Below are positions 14,351 through 18,839 of a stretch of DNA of 18,839 nucleotides, one piece after another. The notes beneath the pieces are model-generated. The model saw nothing but the letters and a program-made list of their open reading frames with translations, did not search any database and was not told the origin of the DNA. Location of the stretch: positions 1 through 18,839 of the forward strand of contig JAUZPX010000032.1 of the NCBI GenBank assembly GCA_030705695.1, in the 5' to 3' direction. Positions within the stretch are counted from its first letter, which is position 1. Each line of letters opens with the position of its first letter. The position numbers and the translations under genes are program-made. Origin of the DNA: Bacillota bacterium (GTDB lineage: Bacteria; Bacillota; Clostridia; Oscillospirales; Acutalibacteraceae).

Positions 14351-15316
14351 GTGCCGGAAACAACATTATCTGTCATTGTCCCAATAAGAAATTTGCATGG
14401 TCATATTTCATCAATTATTAAAGGAATTGCAGCAGAAGCTGTAAATATAGATTTTGAGGTCATTATCGTAGATATGGGCTCTTCCGATTCAAGCATGTTG
14501 CAGGCTATTCAGACGCTGAAACGGGAGAAAATTAAAGGAATGGTTGTTCAAAGCGGTGAAAGTTGTATCGGAGCCGCTTTAAATATAGGCATATCAAAGT
14601 CCGCAGGGGAATATATAACGTTTTGCTTCCCAAAAAAGCTATATAAAAATTATTATGAGAGTTTTCTTAATACAGCTAAAAACGAAAATGCGGATATGGT
14701 TTTCGGACCCGTTCCCGAGCATGGAGAAATTGGCTGTTTAAATTCGCTTATGGGTAAACTTGATAATACAGAGTTGATGATTGGTATTTTAAATTCGCTT
14801 ATAAGCATTGATATTGCCGCAATTCTTTTAAGACGTGATTTTGTGCGCAATAAGCATATACTTTTTTCGGATACTTGTCGGTTTGGCTTTTCAGAGGAAT
14901 TTATTTTCCGAGCAATTTTTTCTGCTGAAAGCATTTTTCAAGTTACATCTTCAATTGTACGAGATAAAGAACAAGAACCTCCTGTAACTGAAAGCGAGTC
15001 TGTTTCAAGTATTTGCTTTGATAAGGTTGATGCTTTAAAACGTATTGAAGAATTAATTCGATACCAGAATAAATCGAACAAAAAGTTGTATAATCTTTTT
15101 GTATACGAAAAGATACCCGATACGGTGCTTATTTGTGTCGATATCCTTTTAAACGAAGGATTTTCCTATACAGCAGTACGTAACGCAATAAAACTTAAAA
15201 ATTATGAAAAGCTCTTGCAGTATAGTAAAGAAACAGATGGAAGACTTAAACGTGAGATTTTACTCTGGAAACGTATGCCATGGCTTTACAAACCGAGAAC
15301 AACACGAAAAAGGTGA
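14351..15316 (+). CDS. GT2-like glycosyltransferase lacking a clear DXD motif
   Basis: A 321-aa protein with the N-terminal half of a GT-A (family 2) glycosyltransferase: LSVIVPIRN (6-14), FEVIIVDMGSSDSS (35-48), NIGISKSAGEYI (78-89) and DMVFGP (115-120). Family members normally have VDDGS-D and, after GEYI, a metal-binding LDxDD. Here the first is VDMGSSD and the second is TFCFPKKLY, with no acidic residue, so sugar-nucleotide chemistry is doubtful. The C-terminal 200 residues are mainly helical with a Lys/Arg-rich end and no membrane span. The start is GTG at 14351, set by AAAGGAG at 14336-14342; an upstream in-frame TTG at 14327 precedes that site and is rejected. ligA begins 4 bases after its stop, so the two share a transcript. 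Confidence 0.7.
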   Translation: MPETTLSVIVPIRNLHGHISSIIKGIAAEAVNIDFEVIIVDMGSSDSSMLQAIQTLKREKIKGMVVQSGESCIGAALNIGISKSAGEYITFCFPKKLYKNYYESFLNTAKNENADMVFGPVPEHGEIGCLNSLMGKLDNTELMIGILNSLISIDIAAILLRRDFVRNKHILFSDTCRFGFSEEFIFRAIFSAESIFQVTSSIVRDKEQEPPVTESESVSSICFDKVDALKRIEELIRYQNKSNKKLYNLFVYEKIPDTVLICVDILLNEGFSYTAVRNAIKLKNYEKLLQYSKETDGRLKREILLWKRMPWLYKPRTTRKR

Positions 15317-15320
15317 TTCT

Positions 15321-17309
15321 TTGGAACTCAGCGAAGCAAAAAAGCTGATTGAAAACCTGAAAAACGAAATTAATATTCATATTGACCGCTATTATAATCA
15401 GGATGATCCTATCATAAGCGATTATGATTATGATATGCTGATGTTAAAGCTGAAAAATCTGGAAGCTGAATATCCTGAGCTTATAACGACTGATTCTCCT
15501 ACGCAGCGTGTTGGCGGAAGCGCTTCCGAAAAATTTTCGCCTGTCACTCATTCTGTTCATATGGAGAGCTTGCAGGATGTGTTTTCGCTTGAAGAACTTT
15601 ATGCTTTTGATAAAAAAGTTAAAGCTGCCGTTGAGAATCCAGTTTATGTTGTTGAACCGAAATTTGACGGTTTATCTGTATCTGTCGAGTATCGTAACGG
15701 TGTACTTTTGCGTAGTTCAACTCGTGGTGACGGAGTTACAGGTGAAAACATTACCGAAAATATAATGACAATAAAGTCTCTGCCGCATAAATTAAAACAG
15801 TCTCTTCCTTTTTTGGAAGTGCGTGGCGAAGTTTATATGTCTATCGAAAATTTTAACAAGCTTATCGAATTTCAAGAGCAAAGCGAGCAAAAGATTTCAA
15901 AAAATCCTCGCAATGCCGCAGCAGGAGCGTTAAGACAGAAAGACAGTAGTGTTACTGCCGAACGCAACCTTGATATATATATATTTAATATTCAGCAAAT
16001 TGATGGGGCAGAGCTTAATTCTCATGTAGAATCGTTGAAATTCATGGCTGAGCTGGGGCTTCCCATAACCGACTTATACAGAATCTGTAAAACAATAGAA
16101 GAAGCTGTTCATCGTGTTGAAGAAATTGGTGAAATGAGAGGAAAACTGCCTTATCAGATAGACGGTGCCGTGATTAAAGTTGATAGCTTTAGTCATCGAA
16201 ATGAGCTTGGAAGCACATCAAAGTTCCCTAAATGGGCAGTTGCATATAAATATCCTCCCGAGGAAAAGCCTACAAAGCTTATTTCAATTGAGATAAATGT
16301 TGGTCGAACAGGCGCATTAACTCCGACAGGGATATTTGAGCCTGTTTTTCTTGCTGGTACAACCGTAAGCCGTGCAGTGCTTCATAATGAAGATTTTATA
16401 AAAGAAAAAGATATACGTGTTGGAGATACCGTTCTGCTCAGAAAAGCAGGAGAGATCATTCCTGAAGTTGTTTCTGTTTTAGAGCATGCAGAGAATTCTG
16501 TCCCTTATGAAATGCCCGAAAAATGTCCTTCATGCGGCAGCGAAGTTTTCAGAGAACATGATGAAGCAGCTGTTCGCTGCACAAATACCGAATGCCCTGC
16601 TCAGCTTATGCGCCATCTAATCCACTTTATATCCCGTGATGCTATGGATATTGATGGACTTGGTCCTGCTGTTTTGGCTCAGCTTGTTGCAGAGGGACTT
16701 GTTAAATCGCCTGTCGATTTATATAAGCTTAATGCAGAACAAATTTCCGTCTTAGAGCGTATGGGGCAAACCTCTGCAAATAACTTGATTAATGCGATTG
16801 AAGCTTCAAAAAAGAGAGAGATTAATCGTATTGTTTACGCTTTGGGAATTAGACATATTGGGCAGAAGAATGCAAAAATTCTCTGCGAGCATTTTTTAAG
16901 CATTGAAAATTTAATGGAAGCTCAGCTTGAAGAAATAGTCACGCTTGAGAATGTTGGCGACGTAATGGCGGAAAGCGTTGTGACTTATTTTTCTCAACCT
17001 AGTTCTAAAAAGATAATTGATGAACTTAAAAATCTTGGAGTTGAAATGAATCCTCTTACTGCAAAATCTTCAAACGGCATATTTGTTGGAAAAACCTTTG
17101 TGCTTACAGGCACACTGCCAACATATAAACGCAGCGAGGCAGCGGAAATTATTGAAAAGCATGGCGGTAAGGTTTCGGGCACTGTATCGAAAAACACAGA
17201 TTATGTTTTAGCTGGAGAGGACGCAGGCTCTAAGCTTACAAAAGCCCAAAGCTTAGGCATAACGATTATTTCTGAGGAAGAATTCCGTACAATGATAAAT
17301 ATAATCTGA
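15321..17309 (+). CDS. ligA: NAD-dependent DNA ligase
   Basis: LigA seals nicks in replication and repair using NAD+. I start it at TTG 15321 (AGGTGA at 15311-15316); an ATG at 15204 in the same frame lies inside the upstream gene and would add 39 residues unlike LigA. From TTG it is 662 aa, the family size. In order: domain Ia (LSEAKKLIENL, YYNQDDPIISDYDYD); adenylation lysine Lys114 in EPKFDG; TRGDGVTGENIT; VRGEVYM; NPRNAAAGALRQ; IDGAVIKVD; WAVAYKYPP; OB fold (VGRTGALTPTGIFEPV); a four-Cys zinc finger (402, 405, 420, 425); helix-hairpin-helix repeats; and a BRCT domain (about 585-661, KTFVLTGTLP, HGGKVSGTVS). All parts are intact. Confidence 0.97.
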   Translation: MELSEAKKLIENLKNEINIHIDRYYNQDDPIISDYDYDMLMLKLKNLEAEYPELITTDSPTQRVGGSASEKFSPVTHSVHMESLQDVFSLEELYAFDKKVKAAVENPVYVVEPKFDGLSVSVEYRNGVLLRSSTRGDGVTGENITENIMTIKSLPHKLKQSLPFLEVRGEVYMSIENFNKLIEFQEQSEQKISKNPRNAAAGALRQKDSSVTAERNLDIYIFNIQQIDGAELNSHVESLKFMAELGLPITDLYRICKTIEEAVHRVEEIGEMRGKLPYQIDGAVIKVDSFSHRNELGSTSKFPKWAVAYKYPPEEKPTKLISIEINVGRTGALTPTGIFEPVFLAGTTVSRAVLHNEDFIKEKDIRVGDTVLLRKAGEIIPEVVSVLEHAENSVPYEMPEKCPSCGSEVFREHDEAAVRCTNTECPAQLMRHLIHFISRDAMDIDGLGPAVLAQLVAEGLVKSPVDLYKLNAEQISVLERMGQTSANNLINAIEASKKREINRIVYALGIRHIGQKNAKILCEHFLSIENLMEAQLEEIVTLENVGDVMAESVVTYFSQPSSKKIIDELKNLGVEMNPLTAKSSNGIFVGKTFVLTGTLPTYKRSEAAEIIEKHGGKVSGTVSKNTDYVLAGEDAGSKLTKAQSLGITIISEEEFRTMINII

Positions 17310-17319
17310 CAAACAAAAA

Positions 17320-17356
17320 AGCTCTGAAAATATTTTGTATTTTCAGAGCTGAATTT
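17320..17356. terminator. Strong bidirectional terminator after ligA
   Basis: A perfect 12-base stem, AGCTCTGAAAAT (17320-17331) with ATTTTCAGAGCT (17339-17350), has a 7-base loop. It is followed by GAATTTTTTA on the + strand and preceded by six A, giving a T run on the - strand. It separates convergent ligA and the small membrane protein gene. Confidence 0.9.
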
Positions 17357-17357
17357 T

Positions 17358-17639
17358 TTATGATTTTTTTCTGTCTAAGGCACGATTACGAAAATATAAA
17401 CATAAATCTGTTGCCACCATTGCCAAGTTAATTGAATAAAAAATAAGAATATAATTTATTTGATTTCCGTAAAATTTACTTATTATACCACAGATATATC
17501 CTATTAAAACAATCACCAAAAACATCGGGCTTTTTCCGACCGCTGTTCTTATTCTCCATGACTTAATTATAGAAGTCGGCCATGCAAATCCAAATGCAAT
17601 AAGCATACACATTTCGAAAATACTGCTCATATTATTCAT
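17358..17639 (-). CDS. Small three-helix membrane protein, SemiSWEET/PQ-loop-like
   Basis: A 93-aa hydrophobic protein with three likely membrane helices (about 7-24, 39-55, 63-83) and a basic end (FRNRALDRKKS). The first helix runs into GFAWPTSIIKSWRIRTAVGKS, where W-P, S and K-S followed by a charged loop and GKS-xxF resemble the PQ-loop arrangement of SemiSWEET half-transporters; GYICGI and YSINLAMV continue the pattern. Such proteins act as dimers in transport of small solutes, but the substrate here, and whether it transports at all, are unknown. The start ATG follows directly on the TAA of the upstream DUF5050 gene, with AGGTGAT just inside that gene, so the two are translated together. 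A terminator follows the stop. Confidence 0.6.
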   Translation of the reverse strand: MNNMSSIFEMCMLIAFGFAWPTSIIKSWRIRTAVGKSPMFLVIVLIGYICGIISKFYGNQINYILIFYSINLAMVATDLCLYFRNRALDRKKS

Positions 17640-18302
17640 TTAATTTATCACCTGTCTGTTGTTTCCGTCTAAATCTATTTTCACGGTTTTGTATTTATTA
17701 TCTGCTGCAAGATAATAAATTGAATTGCCTTTAATATTAAGGCAAACACTTTTCTCGTTGTTGATTTTTGTCTTTTTTGTGCCATCAGGGCGAATTTTAT
17801 ATATTTTAAAATTATCGCAGCCGTTACAGTAGTAAATCCAGTTGTCTTTTATAGAAATACTGTTGCTCATGTCGTCGCAAACTTTTGTATTTTGGCTTCC
17901 GCCCTCACGTATTTTATAAAGTTTATAATCATTGCTATCACTGCTGTAATAAATCCAGCCGTCACTTACAGCCACACATAATGTCTGGCTGTGAACAATA
18001 CAGGTTTTTTTACTGCCGTCAAGATTTGATTTGTAAATACTGTCGCCGTCACTGTGGTTTACGTAGAAAGTTGTGTTGCCGTCTTTTGCCGACATCAGTG
18101 TGTCAGAAATTTCACCTTTTGAATTTTCAACGTTTTGTGCCACAAGATCTATTCCGACTTGATATGCCTTAGCAACTGCGCCTACAATTAAAATAACGAT
18201 AATAAGCATTATCGTCTTTTTTTTAGTCCATTTTTTTGGTGCGGGATTATCAGGAACAAAAAAGTCTTCTATTTCTTCCTGGATGTTTTCTCTTTCTTCC
18301 AT
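17640..18302 (-). CDS. Membrane-anchored DUF5050-type beta-repeat protein
   Basis: A 220-aa protein with an acidic N-terminus, a Lys-rich stop (KKWTKKKT, 23-30), one membrane span (about 31-46), then an extracytoplasmic domain of four repeats of about 39 residues. Each repeat has an IYY/TFY strand followed by a Y-K-I-x-x-x-G turn: DSIYKSNLDGSKKT (87-100), DGWIYYSS...YKIREGG (114-135), DNWIYYCN...YKIRPDG (153-174), GNSIYYLA...VKIDLDG (192-213). This is the DUF5050 pattern, related to short beta-propeller or TolB-like blades, common in gut clostridia. Four blades are few for a closed propeller. The start has no clear ribosome site (AAAAAGG is 16 bases away). The downstream three-helix protein abuts it, suggesting joint function. 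Role unknown. Confidence 0.75.
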   Translation of the reverse strand: MEERENIQEEIEDFFVPDNPAPKKWTKKKTIMLIIVILIVGAVAKAYQVGIDLVAQNVENSKGEISDTLMSAKDGNTTFYVNHSDGDSIYKSNLDGSKKTCIVHSQTLCVAVSDGWIYYSSDSNDYKLYKIREGGSQNTKVCDDMSNSISIKDNWIYYCNGCDNFKIYKIRPDGTKKTKINNEKSVCLNIKGNSIYYLAADNKYKTVKIDLDGNNRQVIN

Positions 18303-18309
18303 GCTAAAT

Positions 18310-18338
18310 TTAACGACCTTTTTCTTATAATTTATAAT
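18310..18338 (+). promoter_or_regulatory. Possible sigma-A-like promoter for the bofA-like gene
   Basis: TTAACG (18310-18315) and a perfect TATAAT (18333-18338) are 17 bases apart, in the 91-base gap between the divergent DUF5050 and bofA-like genes. The expected transcript start near 18345 gives a leader of about 50 bases. A mother-cell sigma-E promoter would be expected for a true bofA, so this may be coincidence in AT-rich DNA. Confidence 0.35.
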
Positions 18339-18393
18339 ATTTACAGCACGTCCCTCATATTATGAATAAGAACTTTTTAATAAAGGAGTGTAT

Positions 18394-18657
18394 ATGATGC
18401 CGTGGTGGGGGATTTGTTTAATACTTTTCGGGACGTTCATTATGTTTACCATAATTAAAGCGTTTTCAAAAAGTAAAAAACCTGCTAAAAGCGCAATTCT
18501 TTCAATGTTTTGCGGGTTTATATCATTACTGCTTGTGAATCTTACAGGAATCTTCACAGGGGTAACATTACCAATCAGTTTGCTAACCGTTCTTACCGCA
18601 GTTATCGGCGGAATTCCCGGGGTTACATTGCTTTTGGGGTTAAACCTGTTTTTTTAG
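18394..18657 (+). CDS. BofA-like pro-sigma-K processing inhibitor family protein
   Basis: An 87-aa membrane protein with the BofA family signature in its second half: NLTGIFTGVTLPISLLTVLT then GGIPGVTLLLGL. In Bacillus, BofA sits in the outer forespore membrane with SpoIVFA and holds the SpoIVFB protease inactive until sigma-K is needed; many clostridia keep the family although that pathway differs. Two hydrophobic segments are visible (about 4-20 and 31-80, the latter broken by polar turns), separated by a basic loop (KAFSKSKKPAK). A GTG at 18388 is in frame but lies inside AAAGGAG (18382-18388), so it is rejected. ATG at 18394 or 18397 both fit. The gene's end overlaps a convergent gene by 18 bases. 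Confidence 0.85.
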   Translation: MMPWWGICLILFGTFIMFTIIKAFSKSKKPAKSAILSMFCGFISLLLVNLTGIFTGVTLPISLLTVLTAVIGGIPGVTLLLGLNLFF

Positions 18658-18839
18658 TTCGTTATTTAAATTGCTGTCAATTTCTTTGAGTGCATCGGCA
18701 ACAGCATCTTTATTTTTTGTTAGTGCCGCAAGAACTATTTTATAGAAACGCTCTGGGTTTTCATGAAAGTTCTTTTTAACGATATTCGCCTGAATATCGT
18801 CTGGAACATATAGCTGAAAATCAAATAAATCAAGATTAC
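18640..18839 (-). CDS. C-terminal fragment of an unrecognised protein, runs off the right edge
   Basis: The - strand has a frame open from the window edge to a TAA at 18640-18642, giving 65 residues. It begins NLDLFDFQLYVPDDIQANIV, continues KKNFHENPERFYKIVLAAL and ends LNNELKKQV. It has no start codon in the window. The other two frames on this strand stop early, and the composition (acidic and basic residues balanced, amphipathic helices) looks like real protein. The + strand here has no competing gene beyond the end of the bofA-like frame. I do not recognise the family. No terminator is evident between it and the convergent bofA-like gene. Confidence 0.55.
   Translation of the reverse strand, partial: NLDLFDFQLYVPDDIQANIVKKNFHENPERFYKIVLAALTKNKDAVADALKEIDSNLNNELKKQV

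Noticed and set aside
15204..15320. ligA starting at ATG 15204 with a 39-residue extension
   Set aside because: The extension lies inside the upstream gene, lacks a good ribosome site and is unlike any LigA N-terminus; TTG 15321 has AGGTGA and gives the standard protein.

Overview
The window looks like a chromosomal segment from an AT-rich, endospore-forming Firmicute, most likely class Clostridia and plausibly a gut Oscillospiraceae/Ruminococcaceae relative. This rests on a split-gene trp operon, a BofA-like sporulation protein, DUF1015 next to a small ferredoxin, NAD-dependent LigA, a DUF5050 repeat protein, strong AAGGAGG ribosome sites and A+T-rich codon use. The exact taxon is inferred.

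Region 1 (1-6185, + strand): the tryptophan operon trpE(partial)-G-D-C-F-B-A, which covers every step from chorismate to tryptophan. The first four junctions are 4-base stop/start overlaps (ATGA, ATGA, GTGA, TTGA), and trpB/trpA overlap by 8 bases. The operon ends at a hairpin shared with a convergent gene. The promoter and leader lie outside the window.

Region 2 (6184-6991, - strand): a lone CofE-like gamma-glutamyl ligase with its own sigma-A-type promoter. No other F420 genes are in view.

Region 3 (about 7011-11671, - strand): a compact phage-derived tail and lysis cassette. In transcription order it holds a 913-aa tail/baseplate fibre, a 51-aa coiled-coil protein, a 39-aa CD1375-like protein, a GH25 lysozyme and a holin, then a terminator. 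No head, terminase, portal, integrase, repressor or reverse-transcriptase gene is present. The fibre ends in a DUF6273/C-type-lectin-like domain of the kind diversified by diversity-generating retroelements, and it carries what looks like a CBM26-type starch-binding module in the middle of that domain. This is the most unusual part of the window.

Region 4 (11704-14235, - strand): DUF1015 protein, single-cluster ferredoxin and endonuclease IV (nfo), read from a strong promoter at 14207-14235, with hairpins after the ferredoxin and after nfo.

Region 5 (14276-17356, + strand): a divergent promoter drives a GT2-like glycosyltransferase that lacks a recognisable DXD motif, followed 4 bases later by ligA and a strong terminator.

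Region 6 (17358-18839): a DUF5050 membrane-anchored repeat protein and an abutting three-helix SemiSWEET-like protein on the - strand, a divergent bofA-like gene, and the 3' end of an unrecognised - strand gene that runs off the right edge and overlaps the bofA end by 18 bases. No tRNA, rRNA, CRISPR array or insertion sequence was seen. No gene-free stretch exceeds 300 bases.
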